Shown in pieces: positions 9,075 through 18,427 of a DNA stretch of 64,000 nucleotides (position 1 is the first letter of the stretch; every line of letters begins with the position of its first letter). Source of the DNA: Erysipelothrix anatis (GTDB lineage Bacteria; Bacillota_I; Bacilli_A; Erysipelotrichales; Erysipelotrichaceae); contig NZ_WTSX01000006.1 in assembly GCF_009828745.1 (NCBI RefSeq), positions 62,001-126,000 on the forward strand, in the 5' to 3' direction. The translations under genes were made by a program, and so were the position numbers. The notes under the pieces were generated by a model. That model worked only from the letters and a program-made list of their open reading frames with translations. It did no database searches and was not told where the DNA came from.

Positions 9075-10031
9075 TTATCCTCGCTTAATTTTTGCAGTAA
9101 TGTCTAAAATAGTTCTTGAAACAGCGTGCATTCCATTTAAGTTTAATTTTGCAATCAACGCACGCTTGCTAGGAATACTGAATTTCTCTTGAGCATCTGA
9201 AATGGATACATCGTTGCTAGTCGCATAGCGACGAAGCTCTTTAATGACGTGATTTCTGGCTTCATTTTTCTGTGTTGAGACACGATTAATCGTCGTAATG
9301 AGTACGTGGTCAACAATCAAGTAATTGAATACGTATTTATTGCTATCCCATAAATTCTGCTTATGTAGATAGTCTTTTAATTCATCCAAGATTACAATCA
9401 TATCTAAATTTTTCTCGGAGTTATTGTTGAACATTGTTGAAACTTCACGTGCGTGACAATGATAAAGTCCTTCATGAATCGTTGCTATTGCATCTGTTGT
9501 AAAGAGTAGCTTTGTAGTGAAGCAAAAATCTTCATACCATAATCCCTTTGGAAAACGAACGTCCCCTACAAAATCACGTTTAAACAACTTGTTGCACGCA
9601 GATGGCGTAACTTTGAATTTATTATCAAATACGGATGCATGGTGGTAGATTGTTCGATTTGGAAAATGATCAACCATATCTACAATGACAATGTCTGCCG
9701 ATGTAGCAGTTGCTTGATGAATCATTTTTTCATACATATCTTTGTCAACCCAATCATCACTGTCTACAAATCCTAAGTATTCTCCAGTAGCAAACTCCAA
9801 TCCATAGTTACGCGCAACAGCTTGACCTTGATTTGCTTGTGTTAATACTTTTAATTTATCAGGATGTTGTGCTTCATATGTTTTCATAATCTCTAGCGTT
9901 CCATCCGTTGATCCATCATCTACAGCAATTATTTCCATATTGGGATATGTTTGGCTAATTAATGAATCCAAGCATTCTCCAATATATTCTTCAGTATTAT
10001 ATACTGGAATGATGACACTTATTTTTATCAT
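9075..10031 (-). CDS. Glycosyltransferase family 2
   Basis: 318 residues, GT-A fold. VIIPVYNTEEYI opens the nucleotide-binding domain, with DDGSTD at residues 38-43 and the DSDDW metal box at 90-94, then the WYEDF acceptor-side motif. An inverting transferase that adds a sugar to the repeat unit; donor unknown. It is similar in layout to the GT2 at 11624-12589 (YEDL/YEDF, late HxR-type motif), suggesting related enzymes. Start supported by GAGGG ahead of the ATG. Confidence 0.88.
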   Translation of the reverse strand: MIKISVIIPVYNTEEYIGECLDSLISQTYPNMEIIAVDDGSTDGTLEIMKTYEAQHPDKLKVLTQANQGQAVARNYGLEFATGEYLGFVDSDDWVDKDMYEKMIHQATATSADIVIVDMVDHFPNRTIYHHASVFDNKFKVTPSACNKLFKRDFVGDVRFPKGLWYEDFCFTTKLLFTTDAIATIHEGLYHCHAREVSTMFNNNSEKNLDMIVILDELKDYLHKQNLWDSNKYVFNYLIVDHVLITTINRVSTQKNEARNHVIKELRRYATSNDVSISDAQEKFSIPSKRALIAKLNLNGMHAVSRTILDITAKIKRG

Positions 10032-10092
10032 AGAATCCCTCTTAATTTCATAGTCTTATTTTACCATTTAGTACCAACCGCTTCAATATCAT

Positions 10093-10119
10093 GGGGTCAA
10101 TGGAAAAACCACTGACCCC
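10093..10119 (-). other. GC-rich hairpin between wzy-like gene and GT2
   Basis: GGGGTCA-x-TGG-AAAAA-CCA-x-TGACCCC, a 10-bp stem with one mismatch, in the 97-nt gap between two operon genes. No T-run follows on the minus strand, so it is not a standard terminator; it could be an mRNA stability or processing element. Confidence 0.55.
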
Positions 10120-10128
10120 TCGAAGCAT

Positions 10129-11613
10129 CTATTTTTTTAATCTAAACCGTTTTAGGATGGTTTCCGAATTTATGGTTACAAGTGCCATTACAAGCGAAAT
10201 GTAGAAGACAACATTCGGTCTTTTAAGTACATGTCCAGAGAATTGCGAAGCACCCATGATTAAACCTAATGCGACAAGATAAATTGCTAAATTTTGGTTG
10301 AATCGGAATTCCTTGCTAAAGAAGTAACTGTAAATACCACGTAGGAGCACATAAAGAATGAATCCGAGGTACATCGCAAAGCCGACATAACCATATGAAT
10401 AGAATATACCGTGAAGGTCATTTTCTAAATCAAAATTCTCGCCGCCAACATAGTAACGTTGTTGCTCAAATCCAAATACATGTTGTAAAGTTGATGCATC
10501 ATCATAGACTAAGGATGCAGCAACGAGTTTAATATTGCGATTATTGATGAGAATTGTAGCATCTAGAGTATAATCGTATTTTTCGGCAACGCGATCAATT
10601 CCAAAAACATCGACGAGCGATTTAGAGTTCAAGCTATATGTTTTAATATAAAGCTCACGATTTTGCTCGAAGTATGCTTTATCTGTTTTTACTGAAATTG
10701 GATTCGTTGGTTTTGTAGGATCTTCTTTCTCTATATCCTCAATTTGATGCTGCCATTCCGCAAATGATTGATCGGTGTAGTAAGTATTCACATACATTGG
10801 CGATTGTGTTCTAAATGCATAGACAGAAACAATTGCGACGATAACTAGTAAGATTTTTAACCATTGTTTTTCTTTTGAAAGAAGAATGATAACGATTAAT
10901 GCTGCTGAAATTAAGTACATTGCATAGAAGGATAGTTTTGTCCCAAAGAAGAACAAAGAACCATAACCTATTGCAAAGAGTCCGATTGTAATGAACCAGT
11001 TTTTAGATTGAACGGCAGTCATTAAAGTAATCGAGACAACGACACACAAAATCACACTCTGTGAATTCCCATTTAAGAACCATCCTTTGATACCGTGTGG
11101 TCCTGCGAGTCCATTGTTATAGGTGTATTCAGGCATACCGATTATGTATGATAAGGCAATGGATGCTGTGATTGTGAGCAGAATTCCAACAACGAGTTTG
11201 TTGACATAATGATTAATTTCTTCAGTTGTGTATTCTTTTTTCATGACATCAAAGACATCTAAGAACGCAAGAAAAAAGAGTGGCAATTGGATGACCCGTG
11301 CATACATGGCAATGTCTGATCCAATTGATAAGTAACCGGCCAGATAATTGGCCATAAAGTGCAATGCAAAAAATGCGGCAAGCACCCCTGCACAAATAAA
11401 ATATCGACCTTTGCGTTTAGAAATAATAAATCCAAAGAGTGTTACAAGTCCTAGCAAGCCAAATCGTACTAGCGTTGATATTGATGTAATTCCGATTTGG
11501 TTAGTGAAGTATGACATAATGTCAAACAAAGGCTGGATAATCATAACAACAGCAAAGGAAATCATAACTGTTCGTGTTGATATTAGCTGTGGTTTGTCTT
11601 CATAAATATTCAT
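10129..11613 (-). CDS. O-antigen polymerase/ligase-like membrane protein (Wzy/WaaL type)
   Basis: 494 residues with about 11-12 membrane segments and one large outside loop (roughly residues 260-405, from TYYTDQSFAEWQ to GGENFDLENDLHG) before the last helices, the layout of Wzy polymerases and O-antigen ligases. The loop includes NDLHGIFYSYGYVGF, comparable to the conserved H near the end of ligase loops. It could join repeat units outside the membrane, or transfer the finished chain. A second candidate polymerase (EpsG-like) lies at 18428-20239. Exact role not decided by sequence. Confidence 0.75.
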   Translation of the reverse strand: MNIYEDKPQLISTRTVMISFAVVMIIQPLFDIMSYFTNQIGITSISTLVRFGLLGLVTLFGFIISKRKGRYFICAGVLAAFFALHFMANYLAGYLSIGSDIAMYARVIQLPLFFLAFLDVFDVMKKEYTTEEINHYVNKLVVGILLTITASIALSYIIGMPEYTYNNGLAGPHGIKGWFLNGNSQSVILCVVVSITLMTAVQSKNWFITIGLFAIGYGSLFFFGTKLSFYAMYLISAALIVIILLSKEKQWLKILLVIVAIVSVYAFRTQSPMYVNTYYTDQSFAEWQHQIEDIEKEDPTKPTNPISVKTDKAYFEQNRELYIKTYSLNSKSLVDVFGIDRVAEKYDYTLDATILINNRNIKLVAASLVYDDASTLQHVFGFEQQRYYVGGENFDLENDLHGIFYSYGYVGFAMYLGFILYVLLRGIYSYFFSKEFRFNQNLAIYLVALGLIMGASQFSGHVLKRPNVVFYISLVMALVTINSETILKRFRLKK

Positions 11614-11623
11614 ATACGGTTCC

Positions 11624-12589
11624 TTACTTAAATAATTTTGCGAGTATTCGATACATTTTCATGTTTAAAAGTTTGTACACAAGTTTTCGTTTCATAGGAA
11701 AACTTGCGATACGTGGGTTCTTTTGGTAATTTGGGAAAGATGTTTCGAACGCATCGCGTACTTGATGTGCCAAGTCCATGGTATTGGTTCGAATTAACCG
11801 TACCATGGTTGCAATATAAAATTCATTAATTGCCATAAATTCGATAAGCTCTTTATATTGTCCATACACACGTTTTTCTTTATAGTACTTAATGAGTTCA
11901 TCAAATACTATCTTAATATCGAGGTTTTTTTCAGACGTCATTGAGGACATGATTGAACCAGGACGTTGAACATAATAGTAGAATTGTTGGTTAATAACCA
12001 TAGCTCTTTTTGCATAGATGAGGTATTGATGTCCAAAGAGAAGATCTTCATACCAAACACCTGACATGAAATGGAGATCGTTATCTATAATTAAATCTCG
12101 AACGTATAGTCGATTCCATACAGAATTATGAATCAAGAACAATTCATCATTGGTTCGTGGGTCAAATACGACATTATGCGGAATTGTTGGTATTGAATAG
12201 GTACTAAGTTTAATGCCATCTTCGTCAACCTGTTCAAAGCCATCAATAACATAATCCAGTTTATTCATTTCTGCTGTTTTATACATAATAGCCAATGTAT
12301 CTGGTTTAATGTAGTCATCACTATCCAAGAAGTAGATGTATTTCCCTTTAGCTTCTTGAATTCCTCGGTTACGTGCGGCACTTTGGCCTGCATTTTCCTG
12401 GTTAATAAGTATTATTCGTTGTGGGTATTGCGCTTGATACGATTCAATAATTGATTGACTGCTGTCTGTTGATCCATCGTTAACAAGTATGATTTCGAAT
12501 TCTTTATGTGTTTGATTCACGAGTGAGTCAAGACACTTTGCAAGATATTTTTCGACGTTGTATACGGGTACAATTACACTGATTGTCAT
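11624..12589 (-). CDS. Glycosyltransferase family 2
   Basis: 321 residues, GT-A fold: VIVPVYNVEKYL at the start, NDGSTD at residues 37-42 and DSDDY at 89-93, then VWYEDLLFG on the acceptor side. Inverting transferase for the surface polysaccharide; sugar unknown. The gene has its own promoter about 40-70 nt upstream and an AAAGGGATA ribosome site, so it begins a separately transcribed part of the locus. Resembles the GT2 at 9075-10031 in length and motif order. Confidence 0.88.
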   Translation of the reverse strand: MTISVIVPVYNVEKYLAKCLDSLVNQTHKEFEIILVNDGSTDSSQSIIESYQAQYPQRIILINQENAGQSAARNRGIQEAKGKYIYFLDSDDYIKPDTLAIMYKTAEMNKLDYVIDGFEQVDEDGIKLSTYSIPTIPHNVVFDPRTNDELFLIHNSVWNRLYVRDLIIDNDLHFMSGVWYEDLLFGHQYLIYAKRAMVINQQFYYYVQRPGSIMSSMTSEKNLDIKIVFDELIKYYKEKRVYGQYKELIEFMAINEFYIATMVRLIRTNTMDLAHQVRDAFETSFPNYQKNPRIASFPMKRKLVYKLLNMKMYRILAKLFK

Positions 12590-12627
12590 CTTTATATCCC
12601 TTTCTCTATTTTGGCAAAACTAGCATA

Positions 12628-12656
12628 ATTATATCATTGATAAATTATGTGTTCAA
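12628..12656 (-). promoter_or_regulatory. Sigma-A-type internal promoter
   Basis: Minus strand TTGAAC (12651-12656), a 17-nt spacer, then TATAAT (12628-12633), close to consensus and about 40 nt before the GT2 start. It would allow the last six genes of the locus to be transcribed apart from the first part. Confidence 0.72.
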
Positions 12657-12740
12657 GTTTTTGAAAATGCATAATTTCCTTTGTTTATTAGTGAAATCTG
12701 CACTATCTATTGTATTACACTTTGATTAAAAACATACGGA

Positions 12741-12758
12741 TATGTGAACATTCACATA
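12741..12758. promoter_or_regulatory. Palindrome resembling a CRP/FNR-family operator
   Basis: TATGTGAA-CA-TTCACATA, a perfect 8-bp inverted repeat. The half-site TGTGA matches CRP-type sites, but the inner spacing is 4 instead of the usual 6. It lies about 85 nt upstream of the internal promoter. Binding is not shown. Confidence 0.4.
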
Positions 12759-12800
12759 AATGAAGAAACAGCAAATTTACCCATTCGCTGTTTCTTCATT
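12759..12800 (-). terminator. Long hairpin at the end of the GT4 gene, possible terminator/attenuator
   Basis: Fourteen-base-pair stem (AATGAAGAAACAGC with its complement) around a 14-nt loop, covering the last codons of the GT4 gene. The descending arm is T-rich (TTTCTTCATTT), but no long T-run follows, so termination may be partial. Confidence 0.5.
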
Positions 12801-13967
12801 AATAAGCATTTTTATATAGTTCTTGATCATCGATTCTTTTGCAAATTCATGTGCGCGTGCAACACATTGGTCAATAGTGTACGCATCAAATGAGAATGTC
12901 TCAAGTGTATTCACTAAGGCATCAATATCATTTGCTGCAACAACCTTCCCTACTGCTTCTGTGACAACTTCAGGCACAGCAGTTTTATCATAGGTGATAA
13001 CAGGTGTTCCAGTAGCAAGTGCTTCAATTGTCGTCATACCGAGTGTTTCCTCAACACTCAGATTCAAATAGACATCAGCATTACTATAGAGTTGAACTAA
13101 TTCTTGCTGGTTATTAGTACGTTGAACTCCTGTTATGTTTTGGGGCAACGTTGTAATTTGTGATTCACTAACACCAACTAGAGTTATGTGATAACGCTCA
13201 TCCAAGCGCTTTGCGAGTTCAATAAAATCTTGCAAGCCTTTGCGCGTTTCCCATAAATTAGCGACTCCTAAAATTTCAATTTTTTTATTTTGTGTTGGTT
13301 CTTGTGGTTTAAAGACTTCTAAGTCGATGCCATTGTAAATTCTCGTAATTGGATACTCAATAAAAAAAGTATCCATTTCAAGATTTTTGAGCCATTCAGA
13401 AGGAACCACAATGTTTAGATTATTAAAGTTGGAAAAAGCTTCGCGTTTCCATTTAAAGTTTTCTTTTTGATTAGCGAAAAGTTTAACTTCAGGATATTCT
13501 TTTGTAGATACACATTCAACACAGCCTTGATCCCACACCTTGCATCCACTATAAGAAAAATATGCAGAACTCCCACTAAATGCCCAGCAATCATGGTGTG
13601 TCCAGACGATGCGCGTATGAGGTCTATTCTTCAAATGATTCATCAACATTTTAACGTTAAGGTAGTATCCGTGAATATTGTGTATGTGAATAACATCAGG
13701 ATTGTAGCTTTCGATTTTTCGAATCAGCCTTGTTGTTGCTTTATTCGAGTGAAGTCCGTGTTGACCAAAAAGTCTCGTCATACCAACATGCCAGTACGTC
13801 GCCAGTTTATCACCAATGTAATATGAATTAGCAGCATTCTCATCATAATTTCGACCATATGCTATGAGTGTTTCATGGCCCTCTTGAATAAGTGCATCTG
13901 ACAGTTGTCGTACAATTTTACCTGTACTACCGAAATCTACAACTGAATTTATAAAGAGTACTTTCAT
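12777..13967 (-). CDS. Glycosyltransferase family 4
   Basis: 396 residues, GT-B fold: MKVLFINSVVDFGSTGKIVRQL start with a Gly-containing acceptor loop, HIHNIHGYY, a WTHHDCWAFSG motif, and the donor-side EETLGMTTIEAL E-x7-E motif. It belongs to the GT4 group often seen in capsule loci. The start chosen is the ATG in an ATGA overlap with the capG stop codon; a TTG four codons upstream is less likely. A Cys-rich stretch (GCKVWDQGCVEC) in the acceptor half is typical of this subgroup. Acceptor sugar unknown; it may act on FucNAc given its capG neighbour. Confidence 0.86.
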   Translation of the reverse strand: MKVLFINSVVDFGSTGKIVRQLSDALIQEGHETLIAYGRNYDENAANSYYIGDKLATYWHVGMTRLFGQHGLHSNKATTRLIRKIESYNPDVIHIHNIHGYYLNVKMLMNHLKNRPHTRIVWTHHDCWAFSGSSAYFSYSGCKVWDQGCVECVSTKEYPEVKLFANQKENFKWKREAFSNFNNLNIVVPSEWLKNLEMDTFFIEYPITRIYNGIDLEVFKPQEPTQNKKIEILGVANLWETRKGLQDFIELAKRLDERYHITLVGVSESQITTLPQNITGVQRTNNQQELVQLYSNADVYLNLSVEETLGMTTIEALATGTPVITYDKTAVPEVVTEAVGKVVAANDIDALVNTLETFSFDAYTIDQCVARAHEFAKESMIKNYIKMLINEETANG

Positions 13968-15091
13968 ATTTTTTGCCAAACTGTTCGGTTAACATAATCG
14001 GTATATGAAATAATGATTCGAAGTACTTTTTCTGAAACATTAGGCATGCTGTAATCGGCGACGGTTCGTAATGTTTCGGTTGATTGTGTCTCGAGAACGC
14101 GTAATGCTTGAAGGATACGATCTTTATGAAGTCCAACCATCATGACCGAAGCCTCTTCCATTGCTTCAGGACGTTCATGTGCTTCGCGAAGATTCAGTGC
14201 TTTAAATCCCAAAATTGATGACTCTTCTGAAATTGTACCACTATCACTAAGCGTTACATTTGCGTGCATTTGTAACGTAACATAGTCGTTAAATCCCATT
14301 GGTTTGAGAATTTGAACATTAGAATGGAACGTAATATTTTTCTTTTCAATCATATTTCGAGTTCGTGGATGTGTACTAACAATAACTGGCATATCATAAA
14401 CTTCAGCTATGGTATTGAGTGTATCCACAAGATTCATGAAGTTCACCTCAGAACTAATGTTTTCTTCACGATGGGCAGACACCACAAAATAGTGTCCTTT
14501 ACGAAGACCCAACGATTCCAATATGGTATTGTTTTCAAGATCTTGACGTCGTGATTCGATAACTTCAAACATAGGACTTCCGGTCTTAATGATTCGATCA
14601 GATGAAATACCTTCGCGTAGTAGATACTCACGTGCGATATCACTGTAGGTAAGATTGATATCAGATATATGATCAACAATTTTTCGGTTTGTTTCTTCGG
14701 GCACTCGTTGATCAAAGGAGCGATTCCCTGCTTCCATATGGAAAATCGGAATGTGCATTCGTTTCGCAGCAATCGCGCATAAACAACTATTAGTGTCACC
14801 GAGGACCAAGAATGCATCCGGTGCTTCTTTTTGTAAAATTGGTTCAATATTAATGAGGATATTACCAATCGTTCCAATTGGCTGTCCTGTTGCAGTTTCT
14901 AAGAAATAATCAGGCTTTTGAATGTTGAAATCTTTGAAAAAGACTTCATTTAATTCATAGTCGTAATTTTGCCCTGTATGAACGAGAACATGTTCAATAG
15001 CATCACTACTCTCAAGACGGTTGATTACTGCTGATAATCGAATGATTTCTGGTCGTGTTCCCACGACAGTCATAACTTTTAACTTTTTCAT
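13964..15091 (-). CDS. capG: UDP-L-FucNAc-forming 2-epimerase (CapG/FnlC type)
   Basis: 375 residues of the non-hydrolysing UDP-GlcNAc 2-epimerase family: VGTRPEIIRLSAVI at the start, HTGQNYDYELNEVFF, GDTNS, HMEAGNRS, and SDSGTISEESS near the C-terminus. Here it directly follows capF and capE in the same order as the Staphylococcus aureus cap5EFG genes, where CapG makes UDP-L-FucNAc from UDP-N-acetyl-L-pneumosamine precursors. Overlaps the next gene by an ATGA junction. A second, more MnaA-like epimerase at 20254-21363 argues that this copy has the specialised role. Confidence 0.86.
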   Translation of the reverse strand: MKKLKVMTVVGTRPEIIRLSAVINRLESSDAIEHVLVHTGQNYDYELNEVFFKDFNIQKPDYFLETATGQPIGTIGNILINIEPILQKEAPDAFLVLGDTNSCLCAIAAKRMHIPIFHMEAGNRSFDQRVPEETNRKIVDHISDINLTYSDIAREYLLREGISSDRIIKTGSPMFEVIESRRQDLENNTILESLGLRKGHYFVVSAHREENISSEVNFMNLVDTLNTIAEVYDMPVIVSTHPRTRNMIEKKNITFHSNVQILKPMGFNDYVTLQMHANVTLSDSGTISEESSILGFKALNLREAHERPEAMEEASVMMVGLHKDRILQALRVLETQSTETLRTVADYSMPNVSEKVLRIIISYTDYVNRTVWQKI

Positions 15092-16201
15092 TTAGACCTC
15101 CATGCTATATGTATCTGGATTATTTGGATCATAATACTCGTTCACCCAAATAATGGTGACAAGATCAGTTGTTCCGGTGTTAATAATATTGTGAGTATAT
15201 CCTGGTGGTATATCAACAATCGTCATATTCTCATCATTGATTTGATATTCAATGATTTCGTTTGTAATAATATGTCGAAATTGAAATGTGCCTTCGCCTT
15301 GGACAACCAAAAACTTTTCAATTTTTGAATGGTGCCAGTGATTACCTTTTGTAATTCCGGGCTTCGATATATTTACAGAAACTTGTCCCGCATGGTCATT
15401 CTTGAATATTTCCGTGAAACTTCCACGGTTGTCGGAATGCATCATTAACGGATACGAGAAATCATTAATATCTAGATAACTTAAATACGTACTATAGAGT
15501 TTTCGTGTCAAGGGGTCCGCAACGTCTGGAATTCTCAAATCAATTCGTGATTGCTTGAAGGATTGAATGAGGTTCAAGAGTTCTTGTAATGTTACGGTAT
15601 GTGAGACAGGAACTGTCGCAATGGATTCATTATCAATATTTGGATTGCCATTGATTGCTCGAATCAACTCGTGTACTACATCATCGATATATTCTAATGT
15701 TAAGGTGACATTTGGATCCGATAAATTTACTTCGAGATCTCGACTGATGTTATAGCACCATGTTGCAACAACCGAATTATAATTGGGGCGCGACCATTTT
15801 CCAAACAGGTTTGAAAAACGGTATATAATAACACGGCTGTTGTTTTTAGCGGCGTGATTTTTCACTATGGTTTCTGCATCATGTTTGCTTTGTCCGTAAG
15901 GATTATCTAAGGAAGCTTGAATACTACTTGAGAGAATAAGTGGTGCTTGATTTTGATGTTGAGCCAACAATTCACAAATTTGTTGCGTTAAATCGGTATT
16001 ACCTTCTTTAAATTCAGCAGGATTTTCAGGTCGGTTTATTCCCGCCAAATGAACAACAGTGTCGGCTTCTTTTGTGTACAAAATGAGATCTTGCTGTGTA
16101 GATTCTCTATCAAACGCAAAAACCTCATAACCGAGGTTATGAAGTGATGCAATGAGGTTTTTACCAATGAATCCTGAAGCGCCTGTTACCAGAACCTTCA
16201 T
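15092..16201 (-). CDS. capF: Bifunctional SDR reductase-cupin protein, CapF/FnlB type
   Basis: 369 residues. The N-terminal two-thirds is an extended SDR domain (VTGASGFIGKNLI, then VVHLAGINRPE, and NPYGQSKHDAE with the catalytic Tyr-Lys pair). The C-terminal 125 residues are a cupin with GNHWHHSKIEKFLVVQGEG, whose His residues bind metal. CapF converts the 4-keto sugar product of CapE by 3-epimerisation (cupin) and 4-reduction (SDR). Start and stop abut capE and capG, so the three are one block. It is full length with both active sites intact. Confidence 0.9.
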   Translation of the reverse strand: MKVLVTGASGFIGKNLIASLHNLGYEVFAFDRESTQQDLILYTKEADTVVHLAGINRPENPAEFKEGNTDLTQQICELLAQHQNQAPLILSSSIQASLDNPYGQSKHDAETIVKNHAAKNNSRVIIYRFSNLFGKWSRPNYNSVVATWCYNISRDLEVNLSDPNVTLTLEYIDDVVHELIRAINGNPNIDNESIATVPVSHTVTLQELLNLIQSFKQSRIDLRIPDVADPLTRKLYSTYLSYLDINDFSYPLMMHSDNRGSFTEIFKNDHAGQVSVNISKPGITKGNHWHHSKIEKFLVVQGEGTFQFRHIITNEIIEYQINDENMTIVDIPPGYTHNIINTGTTDLVTIIWVNEYYDPNNPDTYSMEV

Positions 16202-17217
16202 TATTGAAACCTCGAAAGTTCTTCTTGAATTTCAAATAAATTTGCAAGCCGTTCTTTAATCTCTTCGACATTTAGACGGTATGTATTATCAGAGTTATAC
16301 TCTGCTTCAGTCGGATGTTCTTCACCATCAATAAAATATTTATCGTAGTTTAAGCTTCTTTGATCCATAGGTACACGGTAGTACTCTCCTAAATCATCTG
16401 CTTTCACAAATTCTTCGCGTGTTAAGAGTGTTTCGGAAACTTTTTCTCCATGACGAGTCCCAATAATTCGTGTTCCAACGTCTGAATGTGTCATTTCTAA
16501 GATTGCTGTCGCAAGATCTTCAATCGTACTTGCTGGTGATTTTTGAACAAAAAGATCGCCCGGCTCACCATTTTCAAATGCAAAGAGGACAAGATCTACA
16601 GCATCTTCTAGTGACATAAGGAAACGAGTCATTTGAGGATTGGTAATTGTTAGTGCCTTTCCTTGTTTAATTTGGTCAAAGAACAATGGAATAACGGATC
16701 CGCGTGATGCCATGACGTTTCCGTATCGCGTTCCACAGATTACAGTTCCAGTTGATTGTGCGAGTCGTGCTTTCGCAATGAATGTTTTTTCCATCATCGC
16801 TTTGGAGATTCCCATTGCATTGATTGGATATGCGGCTTTGTCGGTTGATAGGCAAACAACACGTTTTACATTATTCTCAACCGCTACTTCTAGAACGTTA
16901 TCGGTTCCGATTACATTCGTTTTTACAGCCTCAATTGGGAAAAATTCACATGATGGAACTTGTTTTAGTGCTGCGGCATGAAATATAAAATCTACACCAC
17001 GTACTGCATAAGCTAACGATGATTTATCACGTACGTCGCCAATATAAAACTGTAGTCTGTCATCATTAAACTCTTTACGCATATCATCTTGTTTCTTTTC
17101 GTCACGGGATAAAATCCGGATTTCTTTAGCAAGATTATCGTTAAGTAAACGTCTAACGACTGCGTGTCCAAAAGAACCTGTACCACCGGTGATTAAAATA
17201 ATTGTATTCTCGTCCAT
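16201..17217 (-). CDS. capE: UDP-GlcNAc 4,6-dehydratase/5-epimerase, CapE/FnlA type
   Basis: 338 residues, extended SDR fold: ITGGTGSFGHAV for NAD(P), GDVRD, HAAALKQVPSCEFFP, and AMGISKAMMEK in which Met replaces the usual catalytic Tyr (M-x3-K), a known feature of the CapE branch. It performs the first step from UDP-GlcNAc to UDP-L-FucNAc. It shares one base with the capF start and follows a GT4 by 1 nt, so it is embedded in the polysaccharide operon. Length is typical. Confidence 0.91.
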   Translation of the reverse strand: MDENTIILITGGTGSFGHAVVRRLLNDNLAKEIRILSRDEKKQDDMRKEFNDDRLQFYIGDVRDKSSLAYAVRGVDFIFHAAALKQVPSCEFFPIEAVKTNVIGTDNVLEVAVENNVKRVVCLSTDKAAYPINAMGISKAMMEKTFIAKARLAQSTGTVICGTRYGNVMASRGSVIPLFFDQIKQGKALTITNPQMTRFLMSLEDAVDLVLFAFENGEPGDLFVQKSPASTIEDLATAILEMTHSDVGTRIIGTRHGEKVSETLLTREEFVKADDLGEYYRVPMDQRSLNYDKYFIDGEEHPTEAEYNSDNTYRLNVEEIKERLANLFEIQEELSRFQ

Positions 17218-17218
17218 G

Positions 17219-18412
17219 TTATACCTCCATGTGTTTCATGATAATGTCATATGCTTTGTCACTTGTGTAATGGTTTTTGAGGTAAGTGAATGCCGCCTCA
17301 CCCATTTGGATAGCTTTATCAGGATTGTTGATTAGTACGTCCACTGCTTCAAGCCACTGATCGGAATCATTACTTGATACTGCGAAACCATAGTCATTTG
17401 CAACTGCGATTGTTCCGATATCACTACTTTCATCTGTTGCACAGATGATTGGCATGCTTTGTGCCATATATGCAAGAATTCGCTGCGGATAATTAGGAAT
17501 GGTAAATTTATGGTCTAAGAATACCAAACCAACATCACACTGTGCCATCACTTGAATGTACTCATGATGGGGTTTGTGTTTGAAATAGTAGAGTGATTGT
17601 GGTTTTTCATTTGCTATGTAGTCGGTAATCAAATCAGCCTGAGCACCACTTCCAACAATAACGAAGCCAAGGTCTTCTCGATCTTTGATCTTCTCGTAAC
17701 ATTCCAGGATGAATGGTACAGATTGAGGTAACCCCAAATTACCACCATAGAACAGAAGTTTCTTGTTCTCAGGCAATCCCAATTCTTTTCGACTCAAAGG
17801 TCGCCCTTCATCGGTGTTAAGGCTTGTCGTATTAGGAAGTACCTCAACTTTATCAACAAGATCTGGATTTTTTTCAACGATATAGTCTAAGTTTCGGGGT
17901 GACATGGTTCCGATGAAATCAGATAATGCATACAGTTGTTTTTCCATATGTTTGAAATATCGGAAAATAATTCCTTTTCCCATAATATTCAAGTCAACTG
18001 CATTCTGTGGGAAAATATCCTTTAGCATTAGATAGAAGAATGCATTGGGATTTGTTTTGTGTAAATACTTGAGCGTACTTACGATTGTTACTGGTGGCGT
18101 TGCGTAAAGAACAATATCAAAGGTTTCATTGGCAAGTTCTTTCTTTATCGTACGTTTGAGCTTTGAATCAAACGTGATTGTTGCAATTCCTTTTTGAATC
18201 ATATTTTTATTTTTTGTGAGTTTTGCGGATTTGCTCATGACATAACGAATCTTGTCATGAACGTATGAATCTGATACTTCGACTGAAGGTGATTCGCTGC
18301 TATAAGCAATCGTAACATTATGACCTTGTGTTGCGAAATACAACATAAGATCGGAATAAATTCCCTTGTCGACGACGCCAGCATGCGTTGAACTCAGAAA
18401 TAGTACATTCAT
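17219..18412 (-). CDS. Glycosyltransferase family 4 (WbuB-like)
   Basis: 397 residues, GT-B fold. N-terminal MNVLFLSSTHAGVVDKGIYSDLM; donor half with LLFYGGNLGLPQSVPFIL, a conserved VGSGAQ loop, and YPQRILAYMAQSMPII in place of a classical E-x7-E. WbuB-type GT4 enzymes commonly transfer L-FucNAc in loci carrying the FnlABC/CapEFG genes; the adjacent capE supports that reading by context only. Lies between the EpsG-like gene (15 nt) and capE (1 nt). Confidence 0.82.
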   Translation of the reverse strand: MNVLFLSSTHAGVVDKGIYSDLMLYFATQGHNVTIAYSSESPSVEVSDSYVHDKIRYVMSKSAKLTKNKNMIQKGIATITFDSKLKRTIKKELANETFDIVLYATPPVTIVSTLKYLHKTNPNAFFYLMLKDIFPQNAVDLNIMGKGIIFRYFKHMEKQLYALSDFIGTMSPRNLDYIVEKNPDLVDKVEVLPNTTSLNTDEGRPLSRKELGLPENKKLLFYGGNLGLPQSVPFILECYEKIKDREDLGFVIVGSGAQADLITDYIANEKPQSLYYFKHKPHHEYIQVMAQCDVGLVFLDHKFTIPNYPQRILAYMAQSMPIICATDESSDIGTIAVANDYGFAVSSNDSDQWLEAVDVLINNPDKAIQMGEAAFTYLKNHYTSDKAYDIIMKHMEV

Positions 18413-18427
18413 AGTGACACCTTCTTT

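Noticed and set aside
14443-14877. 144-codon ORF on the minus strand inside capG
   Set aside because: Shadow of capG in another frame; no ribosome site and low-quality composition.
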